Origin: Sphaerosporella brunnea
Lineage: Eukaryota > Ascomycota > Pezizomycetes > Pezizales > Pyronemataceae
DNA length: 64,000 nt
Assembly (NCBI GenBank): GCA_008704415.1
Contig: VXIS01000035.1
Coordinates: 175,459-239,458 of the forward strand
Direction of reading: 5' to 3'
Under the pieces are notes generated by a model. It saw only the letters and a list, made by a program, of their open reading frames with translations. It was not told where the DNA came from and made no database searches. A program made the translations under genes and the position numbers. Within the stretch, counting starts at the first letter, position 1. The number at the start of each line of letters is the position of its first letter. Below, one piece after another: positions 12,680 through 24,600 of this stretch.

Positions 12680-15600
12680 ATGAAATTGACTTACACCACG
12701 TTGCTGGCGTTGGCACTGGCCGCGTCCGCGATGGCCGAAGAGTTCAACGTGGGACCTTCGATTCCTGGTCCGTTCGAGCTTGACCTCTTCGGGCCTCCCC
12801 CAGGCTTCGACTCTGGCCCTACCTTGCCCCCCCCATCTCTAGCCAAGGGCAAAGCAATCGAGAAACCGGCCAAAACGAAGGGTACGGAAAAGCCGGATAA
12901 AGACAAGGAGACGGAGAAACCGGCCGAGGACAAGGAGACGGAGCAACCGGACAAAGACCAACCGGTAAGCATCCATCTGACTCAAGCACAAATTCTCACT
13001 CACTAATCCTCCTGCAGAAGCGGAAATCCACCAAATCGAATAGAACATTGCTAGAGGCCAACGAGGCAGGCAAAAATGCACTGGAGAAGGTCACAGAGCC
13101 AGCGTCTGATAGCCAAGACCCGTCGAACATGGGGCCAGTGAAAGGTTACGATTACTCCAGCCAATCCGCCTCCGCATCTGCGGCGGATCGCAAACCGAAT
13201 GGCAAGCCGATACTGCTTCCTCCGAGTGGTCCGGAAATGTTTTTTGCCCCTGCTCCGATTCCACACCCCGATGACCTGTTCAGGGCTTCTCTGGGTCCTC
13301 CTATGGGTCTGCCTATGGGTCTGCCTATGGGTCCTCCGATGGGTCCTCCTATGCCCGATAGCATGTTCTTCGGCCCTGGGCCAGATTTTGGCCTTTACGG
13401 CCCCGAACCTATGGGGCCGCCTTTCCCGCTCGAGATGGGAATGGACTTCCCACTGCCACCAGAGGGCTTTGGCGACCAGCTGGTAAAAGAGATTGTGCCA
13501 CCTCCCCTACAACCGAAAGAGAAGAAGCCGCAAGGGAATGAGTCCATCAAGGTCAAAAAAGGCGGAAACGTCTACAACGCGCCTGCGGATTCGCCCGCAG
13601 TCGATTCCGCTCCAAATTTTACTCGGGCCTTTGCTTCCACGGCGGCTAGGGAGGCAAAGCAGACGACGGATGCCGCTGTCAATGCCGACCTCGCCGTGGA
13701 CAAGAACGTCAACAAGGCTATCAACATCCAGAAAGGCGAGAATGCTATTGGCCCCCATGGCAAGGGGGGTGTCGAGACGTTCATTGCACACACTGTCATT
13801 GAGTCTGGTGCCACGAAGGTGAAGACGACTCAGGCCACTGGTGCAGCTGCCGCAAACGCTCTGTTCTTCCCCGGCGGAGTGATGCCGATGGGCAACGTCG
13901 ACATGGTGTTTCCAGACATCGTGATCAACAACGCCAATGACATCAACAACGCCAACGAGAACCAGAACCAAGTGGCCGCTGCCAACGAGAACGCGAACAT
14001 CAATCCGAACAACGCCGCCAACCAGAACGCGAACCAGAACTTCAACGAGTTCACCGAGGTCAAGGATTTCAAGGAGTTCAACGAGCAACAGTTCGCTGAG
14101 AACCACTTCAACTTCGAGGAGAAGAAGTTCTTCCTCATCCAGGGCGGCGGTGTTCAGACGGTTGAGGTTCCTGTGCCTTACACGCATACTGTCCTGCATA
14201 CTGAGGTCGTTGCCGGTGAGACCCATGTCGTTGAGGTCCCAGTCACCCAAACCATCATCCAGCAGGAGATCGTTCAGATGCCCCCCGAGACTGCCACCAT
14301 CGTCGAGCGCATCCGCGGCCCACCCGAAACAGTTGTGGTCGAGGTGCCCTTCACCACATCCGTGTCGATACCTGGAGAGACCGTCCGCATTGAGCACGAG
14401 AAGACAGTGCGTGTTCCCGGCGAGACTGTTGTCGAGCAGATTCTCGAATACCACACGGTTGAGATTCCCGGTAAGACCGTCGTTGTTCCCGGCAAGACAG
14501 TCTTCGAGCAGCTTCCCGGCGAGACCATTGTGGAGGAAATCCATTATCCCGCTCAGACTATCATCGAGCAGATCGTGCAGACCCAAGTCATCCCTATTCC
14601 TGGCCCGGTGAAGACTATCCAGATGCCCGGCGAGACTGTAATTGAGAAGGAGGTACAGTACGCCACTGTTCAGCTGCCTGGCCAGACCGTCATTGAGGAA
14701 ATTTACTACCCTGGACAAACAGTCATTGAGGAGATTTACTATCCTGGTCAGACCATAATTGAGCAGATCATTCAGACTGTTTCGATTCCTGGTCAGACCG
14801 TGGTAGAGAAGGACACCCACTACCAGACTATAGCGATCCCCGGCCGAACCGAGATCCAGACTGTCCAACTCCCCGGTCAGACTGTGACCGAGAGGGAGAT
14901 GATGTACACGACTGTCTCGATCCCCGGCCGGACAGTGACCGAGCAGGAGGTGCTATACTCCACTATCGAGATCCCAGGTCGAACCGAGGTCCAGATTATT
15001 TCACTTCCAGGCGAGACCCACGTTTCGAGCGTTCAAATTCCTGGCCAGACCGTTGTCGAGAGGGAGACCCACTACCAAACTGTCGAGATCCCAGGTAGAA
15101 CCGAGATTGTTTCACTTCCTGGCGGGACCCACGTTTCAACGGTTCAGATCCCTGGCCAAACTGTGACCGAGTGGGAGGTGCTGTACTCCACCATCGAGAT
15201 CCCAGGTCGAACCGAGGTCCAAACTATTTCACTTCCAGGCGAGACCCACGTTTCGACCGTTCAAATTCCTGGCCAGACAGTTGTCGAGAGGGAGACCCAC
15301 TACCAAACTGTCGAGATCACCGGTCGAACCGAGATTCAGACTGTCCAGCTGCCCGGTTTCACACAGATTGAGACTGCGCTGATGCCTGGCCAGACTGTGA
15401 CTGAGAGGGAGGTGATAGTCACAACCGTTCAGATCCCCGGGGAGACGCAGGTCCAAACTGTTCAACTTCCAGGCGAGACCCTTATCCAAACTGTTCAGCT
15501 TCCGGGTGAGACCATTGTCCAGACCGTTTCGGTTCCCGGCCAGACGCAGCTTCAGGTTCAGACCATTGAAATTCCCGGCAAAACCGAAATTCAGACCGTT

Positions 15601-18600
15601 TCCGTTCCCGGCGAGACCGTTATCCAAACTGTTCAGCTCCCAGGCGAGACCATTATTCAGACCGTTTCGGTTCCCGGACAGACGCAGGTCCAAACTGTTC
15701 AACTTCCAGGCGAGACCCTTATCCAAACTGTTCAGCTTCCGGGTGAGACCATTGTCCAGACCGTTTCGGTTCCAGGCCAGACGCAGCTTCAGGTTCAGAC
15801 CATTGAAATTCCCGGCAAAACCGAAATTCAGACCGTTTCCGTTCCCGGTCAGACGCAGGTCCAAACTGTGCAGCTGCCTGGCGAGACCATTATCCAGACC
15901 GTTTCGGTTCCAGGCCAGACGCAGCTTCAGGTTCAGACCATTGAAATTCCCGGCAAAACCGAAATTCAGACCGTTTCGATTCCCGGTCAGACGCAGGTTC
16001 AGGTTCAGACTATCGAAATTCCTGGCAAGACCCTTATCCAGACTGTTCAGCTTCCCGGTATCACACAGGTTGAGACTGCCCAGATGCCCAACCAGACTGT
16101 GACTCAGATGAAGGTGATGGTCACAACTATTCAGATCCCCGGTCAGACACAGGTCCAAACTGTTCAGCTGCCTGGCGAGACCATTATCCAGACCGTTTCG
16201 ATTCCAGGCCAGACGCAGCTTCAGGTTCAGACCATTGAAATTCCCGGCAAAACCGAAATTCAAACTGTGTCTATCCCCGGTCAGACGCAGGTCCAAACTA
16301 TCCAGCTTGGTGCCCAGATGCCCGGCCAGACTGTGACTCAGACGGAGGTGATGGTCACAACTGTTCAGATCCCCGGTCAGACACAGGTCCAAACTGTTCA
16401 GCTGCCTGGCGAGACCATTATCCAGACCGTTTCGATTCCAGGCCAGACGCAGCTTCAGGTTCAGACCATTGAAATTCCCGGCAAAACCGAAATTCAGACC
16501 GTTTCCGTTCCCGGTCAGACGCAGGTCCAAACTGTTCAGCTGCCTGGCGAGACCATTATTCAGACGGTTTCTATTCCCGGACAGACGCAGGTCCAAACTG
16601 TGCAGCTGCCTGGCGAGACCATTATCCAGACAGTCTCGGTTCCAGGCCAGACGCAGCTTCAGGTTCAGACCATTGAAATTCCCGGCAAAACCGAAATTCA
16701 GACCGTTTCCGTTCCCGGACAGACGCAGGTCCAAACTGTTCAGCTGCCTGGCGAGACCATTATCCAGACAGTCTCGGTTCCAGGCCAGACGCAGCTTCAG
16801 GTTCAGACCATTGAAATTCCCGGCAAAACCGAAATTCAGACCGTTTCCGTTCCCGGACAGACGCAGGTCCAAACTGTTCAGCTGCCTGGCGAGACCATTA
16901 TCCAGACAGTCTCGGTTCCAGGCCAGACGCAGCTTCAGGTTCAGACCATTGAAATTCCCGGCAAAACCGAAATTCAGACCGTTTCCGTTCCCGGTCAGAC
17001 GCAGGTCCAAACTGTTCAGCTGCCTGGCGAGACCATTATCCAGACAGTCTCGGTTCCAGGCCAGACGCAGCTTCAGGTTCAGACCATTGAAATTCCCGGC
17101 AAAACCGAAATTCAGACCGTTTCCGTTCCCGGTCAGACGCAGGTCCAAACTGTTCAGCTGCCTGGCGAGACCATTATCCAGACAGTCTCGGTTCCAGGCC
17201 AGACGCAGCTTCAGGTTCAGACCATTGAAATTCCCGGCAAAACCGAAATTCAGACCGTTTCCGTTCCCGGTCAGACGCAGGTCCAAACTGTGCAGCTGCC
17301 TGGCGAGACCATTATCCAGACAGTCTCGGTTCCAGGCCAGACGCAGCTTCAGGTTCAGACCATTGAAATTCCCGGCAAAACCGAAATTCAGACCGTTTCC
17401 GTTCCCGGTCAGACGCAGGTCCAAACTGTGCAACTTCCTGGCGAGACCATTATCCAGACGGTTTCGGTTCCCGGCCAAACGCAGCTTCAGGTTCAGACCA
17501 TTGAAATTCCCGGCAAAACCGAAATTCAGACCGTTTCCGTTCCCGGTCAGACGCAGGTCCAAACTGTGCAGCTGCCTGGCGAGACCATTATCCAGACAGT
17601 CTCGGTTCCAGGCCAGACGCAGCTTCAGGTTCAGACCATTGAAATTCCCGGCAAAACCGAAATTCAGACCGTTTCCGTTCCCGGACAGACGCAGGTCCAA
17701 ACTGTTCAGCTGCCTGGCGAGACCATTATTCAGACGGTTTCTATTCCCGGACAGACGCAGGTCCAAACTGTGCAGCTGCCTGGCGAGACCATTATCCAGA
17801 CAGTCTCGGTTCCAGGCCAGACGCAGCTTCAGGTTCAGACCATTGAAATTCCCGGCAAAACCGAAATTCAGACCGTTTCCGTTCCCGGTCAGACGCAGGT
17901 CCAAACTGTTCAGCTGCCTGGCGAGACTCTTATCCAGACAATTTCTATTCCCGGCCAGACGGAGATCCAGACTGTTCAGCTGCCTGGCGAGACCCTTATC
18001 CAGACGGTTTCCGTTCCCGGACAGACGCAGGTCCAAACTGTTCAGCTTCCTGGCCAAACAATCTGCCAGACACAGGTCCAAACTCTTCAGCTGCCTGGCG
18101 AGACTCTTATTCAGACCATTTCTATTCCCGGCCAGACGGAGATCCAGACTGTTCAGCTTCCTGGCCAAACAATTTGCCAGAAGGAATTCCAAACGCTTCA
18201 GCTTCCTGGCGAGACCCTTATCCAGACGGTTTCCGTTCCCGGACAGACGCAGGTCCAAACCGTGCAGCTTCCTGGCGAGACGCTTATTCAGACTGTTCAG
18301 CTTCCTGGCCAAACCATCTGCCAGAAGGAGCTTCAAACTGTTCAGCTGCCTGGCGAGACCCTTATTCAGACTGTTCAGCTTCCTGGCCAAACAATCTGCC
18401 AGAAGGAGTTCCAAACGCTTCAGCTTCCTGGCGAGACCCTTATCCAGACGGTTTCCGTTCCCGGACAGACGCAGGTCCAAACCGTGCAGCTACCTGGCGA
18501 GACTCTTATCCAGACAGTTTCAGTTCCCGGCCAGACACAGATCCAAACTGTCCAGATCCCCGGCCAAACCATCTGCCAGAAGGAGATCCAAACGCTTCAG

Positions 18601-21600
18601 CTTCCTGGCGAGACTCTTATCCAGACGGTTTCCGTTCCCGGACAGACACAGGTCCAAACCGTGCAGCTTCCTGGCCAAACCATCTGCCAGACGCAGGTCC
18701 AAACTGTTCAGCTACCTGGCGAGACTCTTATTCAGACTGTTCAGCTTCCTGGCCAAACAATCTCCCAGAAGGAGTTCCAAACGCTTCAGCTTCCTGGCGA
18801 GACCCTTATCCAGACGGTTTCCGTTCCCGGACAGACGCAGGTCCAAACCGTGCAGCTACCTGGCGAGACTCTTATCCAGACAGTTTCAGTTCCCGGCCAG
18901 ACACAGATCCAAACTGTCCAGATCCCCGGCCAAACCATCTGCCAGAAGGAGATCCAAACTGTCCAGCTACCTGGCCAAACCATCTGCCAGAAGGAGTTCC
19001 AAACGCTTCAGCTTCCTGGCGAGACCCTTATCCAGACGGTCTCCGTTCCCGGACAGACGCAGGTCCAAACCGTGCAGCTTCCTGGCCAAACAATCTGCCA
19101 GACGCAGGTCCAAACTGTTCAGCTACCTGGCGAGACTCTTATTCAGACTGTTCAGCTTCCTGGCCAAACAATCTGCCAGAAGGAGTTCCAAACGCTTCAG
19201 CTTCCTGGCGAGACCCTTATCCAGACGGTTTCCGTTCCCGGACAGACACAGATCCAAACTGTCCAGATCCCCGGCCAAACCATCTGCCAGAAGGAGATCC
19301 AAACTGTCCAGATCCCCGGCCAAACCATCTGCCAGAAGGAGATCCAAACTGTCCAGATCCCCGGCCAAACCATCTGCCAGAAGGAGTTCCAAACGCTTCA
19401 GCTTCCTGGAGAGACTCTTATCCAGACGGTTTCCGTTCCCGGACAGACACAGGTCCAAACCGTGCAGCTTCCTGGCCAAACCATCTGCCAGACACAGGTC
19501 CAAACTCTTCAGCTCCCCGGCGAGACTCTCATCCAGACCATTTCTATTCCCGGCCAGACGGAGATCCAGACTGTTCAGCTACCTGGCCAAACCATCTGCC
19601 AGAAGGAGATCCAGACTGTCCAAATCCCCGGCCAAACCATCTGCCAAACACAGGTTCAAACTGTCCAGCTACCTGGCCAAACCATCTGCCAGAAGGAGAT
19701 CCAAACGCTTCAGCTTCCTGGCGAGACCCTTATCCAGACGGTCTCCGTTCCCGGACAGACGCAGGTCCAAACCGTGCAGCTACCTGGCCAAACCATCTGC
19801 CAGAAGGAGGTTGAGTATCAGACGATTCAGCTTCCTGGTCAGACTGTTGTTGAGCAGGTTATTCAAACCCAGGCCGTTTCTGCCCCTGGTCCCGCTGTCA
19901 CTCAGGCTGTGCAGGTTCAGGTGCAGACTGAGATTGTCCCCGGTCCTGCTGTGACGCAGATTGTGCCTGGCCCAGCCCAGATACAGACCGTCTGCGTCTC
20001 TCAGCGCGTTGAGGTTCCCGTTACTCAGATCATCCCCGGCCCTTGCGTCACTCAGGTTGTCCCAGGCCCGGCGCAGGTGCAGACTGAGATTGTCCCCGGT
20101 CCTGCTGTCACTCAGGTTGTCCCCGGCCCGGCGCAGGTGCAGGTGAAGACTGAGATTGTACCTGGCCCCGCTGTCACTCAGGTTGTCCCAGGCCGGGCGC
20201 AGGTGCAGACTGAGATTGTCCCCGGTCCTGCTGTCACTCAGGTTGTCCCCGGCCCGGCGCAGGTGCAGGTGAAGACTGAGATTGTACCTGGCCCCGCTGT
20301 CACTCAGGTTGTCCCAGGCCCGGCGCAGGTGCAGACCGAGATCGTCCCCGGTCCTGCTGTGACGCAGGTTGTTCCTGGCCCCGCTGTCACTCAGGTTGTC
20401 CCAGGCCCGGCGCAGGTGCAGGTGCAGACTGAGATTGTCCCCGGTCCTGCTGTGACGCAGGTTGTTCCTGGCCCCGCTGTCACTCAGGTTGTCACAGGCC
20501 CGGCGCAGGTGCAGACCGAGATCGTCCCCGGTCCTGCTGTGACGCAGGTTGTTCCTGGCCCCGCTGTCACTCAGGTTGTCCCAGGCCCGGCGCAGGTGCA
20601 GGTGCAGACTGAGATTGTCCCCGGCCCTGCTGTGACGCAGGTTGTTCCTGGCCCCGCTGTCACTCAGGTTGTCCCAGGTCCGGCGCAGGTGCAGACTGAG
20701 ATTGTCCCCGGCCCTGCTGTGACGCAGGTTGTTCCTGGCCCCGCTGTCACTCAGGTTGTCCCAGGCCGGGCGCAGGTGCAGACTGAGATTGTCCCCGGTC
20801 CTGCTGCCACTCAGGTTGTCCCCGGCCCAGTGCAGATGCAGACTATTGTTGAGCAAATCTGCGCTTCTCAGCGTGTTGAGGTTCCCGTTACTCAGATCAT
20901 TCCCGGCCCTTGCGTCACCCAGGTTGCCCCCGGACCCGCGATGGTGCAGACTGGGTTTGCTGCCGTCACTCAGATTGCTCCCGGAATTTGCGTCACTCAG
21001 GTTGTTCCTGGTCCTGCGTTGGTGCAGACTGAGGTTATCGCTGGCCCTTGTGTCACTCAGTTCGCCGCTGCCCCCGCTGTTACTCAAGTCGCCCCCGGTG
21101 TCCAGACTGTGTTCGAGCAGATCTGCATTTCTGAGCGTGTCGAGATTCCTGTGACCAGGACACAATTCCAGGAGGTCTTGATCACTCAAGCCCTCCCCAT
21201 CGCTCAAACTGTCTACGAGGAGCACATTATCTCCGGTGAGCGGGTTGAAGTTCCTGTCACCAGGGTCCAGGAAATCTGTGTTTCCGAGGTCGTTCAGGTT
21301 CCTGTCACCGTGGTTCAGTATGAGCAGGTTCCTCTCCCTTTCACCAAGGTCCAGGAGGTTTGTTTTGGTCAGCAGGTCCCGGTTCCCGTCACTGTGATCG
21401 AGGTTCAGTCCGTCTATGTTTCCGAGGCTGTCCAGATTCCCGTCACCGTTTTCGAGGAGCGTGCGGTTTCCAGCTGCGTGGAACGGCCCGTCATCCTCAC
21501 TGTTTCTGAGCAGCGCGTTATCTCCGGTGAGAGCGTTAAGTTCCCCGTAACTAGGATGGAAATCCAGGAAGTCTGCGTTTCCGAGCGTATTCAGGTCCCG

Positions 21601-24600
21601 GTCACCAGGATCGAGGAAGTCTACATCTCCCAGCAGATCGAGGTTCCCGTTACCCGCGTTGAGTACGCTCAGGCCGTTACCAATGTCGTCCAGGAAGTCA
21701 CCTACACTCGCGAAGTCCTTGTCCCCGGAGCCGAAGCCGCAGTGTACATCACAGCCACCGAGCTTGTCGAGGTTCCCGTCACTGTTAGCCGCCCTTGTGA
21801 GGTTTGCGTTACCAAAGAGGTCGAGGTTGTTCGCGCCGGTACCACCGTCACCGAGCAGCTCGCCTTCACGGTTCCCGTCACCGTTGGTGGTCCCTCGGCG
21901 GTTGTTTGTACCGCTACCCCTGCCGGTGCCCCAGCAGTCATCCAGACCATCGCCGTCCCCACATGCTACACCGAGACCGTCGTCCAGGCGATTACCCAGC
22001 CCGCACAGGTCGTTGTGGCGCAGGGTGCCACTATTACGGTCTCTTCCCAGGTGTCCAAAGAGACTCTCGTTGTTGAAGTTCCCATCCCTGGAATGGCCGG
22101 GATCCCCACCCCCTGCCCGCCGGCAGTGTGCCCATGTGCTTCTTCTGGCGTCCCTTGTCCTGCTCCGTGCCCCGTTTGCCCGACTCCTACTCCTGCCGTC
22201 CAGTCTGTGGCCCCCATCGCTCAGCCCATCGAGGTTCCTGTTGAGACCCCGGTTACTACGTGTACTCCCGCCGCTGTCGAGGTTGCTCAGTCCGCTGCTC
22301 CGTGCCCGTCCGTAGCCGCCGGCAAGCCTTGCCCTGCTCCGTGCCCCGTGTGCCCGACTCCTAGTCCTGCCATCCAGTCTGCAGGCCCCGTCTCTCGGCC
22401 CATCGAGGTTCCTGTTGAGACCCCGGTTACTACGTGTACTCCCGCCGCTGTCGAGGTTGCTCAGTCCGCTGCTCCGTGCCCGTCCGTAGCCGCCGGCAAG
22501 CCTTGCCCTGCTCCGTGCCCCGTGTGCCCGACTCCTAGTCCTGCCGTCCAGTCTGCAGGCCCCGTCTCTCGGCCCATCGAGGTTCCTGTTGAGACCCCGA
22601 TTACTACGTGTACTCCCGCCGCTGTCGAGGTTGCTCAGTCTGCTGCTCCGTGCCCGTCCGTAGCTGCTGGCAAGCCTTGCCCTGCTCCGTGCCCCGTGTG
22701 CCCGACTCCTAGTCCTGCCATCCAGTCTGCAGGCCCCGTCTCTCGGCCCATCGAGGTTCCTGTTGAGACCCCGGTTACTACGTGTACTCCCGCCGCTGTC
22801 GAGGTTGCTCAGTCTGCTGCTCCGTGCCCGTCCGTAGCTGCTGGCAAGCCTTGCCCTGCTCCGTGCCCCGTGTGCCCGACTCCTAGTCCTGCCGTCCAGT
22901 CTGCAGGCCCCGTCTCTCGGCCCATCGAGGTTCCTGTTGAGACCCCGGTTACTACGTGTACTCCCGTCGCTGTCGAGGTTGCTCAATCTGCTGCTCCGTG
23001 CCCGTCCGTAGCCGCCGGCAAGCCTTGCCCTGCTCCGTGCCCCGTGTGCCCGACTCCTAGTCCTGCCGTCCAGTCTGCGGGCCCCGTCACTCGGCCCATC
23101 GAGGTTCCTGTTGAGACCCCGATTACTACGTGTACTCCCGCCGCTATCGAGGTTGCTCAGTCTGCTGCTCCGTGCCCGTCCGTAGCTGCTGGCAAGCCTT
23201 GCCCTGCTCCGTGCCCCGTGTGCCCGACTCCTAGTCCTGCCGTCCAGTCTGCAGGCCCCGTCACTCGGCCCATCGAGGTTCCTGTTGAGACCCCGATTAC
23301 TACGTGTACTCCCGCCGCTATCGAGGTTGCTCAGTCTGCTGCTCCGTGCCCGTCCGCAGCCGCCGGCAAGCCTTGCCCTGCTCCGTGCCCCGTGTGCCCG
23401 ACTCCTAGTCCTGCCATCCAGTCTGCGGGCCCCGTCTCTCGGCCCATCGAGGTTCCTGTTGAGACCCCGGTTACTACGTGTACTCCCGTCGCTGTCGAGG
23501 TTGCTCAATCTGCTGCTCCGTGCCCGTCCGTAGCTGCTGGCAAGCCTTGCCCTGCTCCGTGCCCCGTGTGCCCGATTCCCAGCCCCGCCGCTCAGCACCC
23601 AGTCGCACTTGAGGAGGCTACAGCTACCTTGCCTCTCGCCTCTGCACTACCCAGCGTCTCCGGAATGATTTGCCAGATCCACGACGGACAGGTCCAGGCA
23701 CCTCTGCACCCTAATCTGGCCTCTGTATGCCCGATCTGTGCTGCAGAGTCTGCTGCTGCTGCTGCTGCCGCTGCCGCGACTTCCCCTACGCCTCAAGCTT
23801 CGGCTCCTGCTGTTGCTCCCTGTGCTTCTCCGTCGGCTGCTGCAAAGTGTCCTGCTCCAGAGTGCCCTTGCGCAGTTGGCGGTAAGCCATGCCCCGCGGC
23901 TGGACCTTCTGCACCATGCCCCGCTTGCCCTGTTCCCCAGGCACCTGGAGCTGCGCCTGCCGCCGCTCCTCAGGCGTCTGCTCCTAAGGCCCCTGCCGCA
24001 TGCCCAGTTTCTGAGTGCCCCTGCGCTGCTGGAGGCCAGCCATGCCCCGCCGTTGGACCCAGCCCTGCACCGTGCCCCGCTTGCCCTACTCCTCAGGCTT
24101 CTGGTGCCGCTTCATCGGTTGCTTCTTCCGCGGCAGCTTCCAGACCCTCTGGGCCCGCTGCAGCTGCCGCTCCTTCCGCCCCTTCAGCTCCGGCCGCTGT
24201 ATGCCCCGCTCCTTCGTGCCCCTGCGCTGCTGGAGGCCAGCCATGCCCCGCCGCTGGACCCAGCCCTGCACCGTGCCCCGCTTGCCCTACTCCTCAAGCT
24301 TCTGGTGCGGCTCCATCGGCCGCTCATTCCGCGGTAGTTTCCAGACCCTCTGGATCTGCCACAGCTGCCGCTTCTTTCGCTCCTTCAGCTCCGGCCGCTG
24401 TATGCCCCGCTCCTTCGTGCCCCTGCGCAGCCGGAGGCCAGCCATGCCCCGCCGCTGGACCCAGCCCTGCACCGTGCCCCGCTTGCCCTACTCCTCAGGC
24501 TTCTGGTGCCGCTTCATCGGTTGCTCCTTCCGCGGCAGCTTCCAGACCCTCTGGCCCCGCTGCAGCTGCCACTCCTTCCGCCCCTTCAGCTCCGGCCGCT

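Noticed and set aside
13048..13050. TTG at 13048 as start of the giant gene
   Set aside because: The true start is at 12680 with a signal peptide, joined by a clean 53-bp intron.
18174..19814. 546-codon plus frame rich in Asn, Pro, Ser and Trp
   Set aside because: Third frame of the same repeats; no start context or domain.
16469..19954. 1,161-codon plus-strand frame rich in Arg, Phe, Pro and Ser
   Set aside because: Shifted frame of the PGxT repeats in the giant gene; kept open by the three-divisible repeat period.
15229..23598. Two antisense frames of 1,083 and 1,272 codons as genes
   Set aside because: Repeat shadows without signal peptide, domain or splice logic; kept only as an observation.
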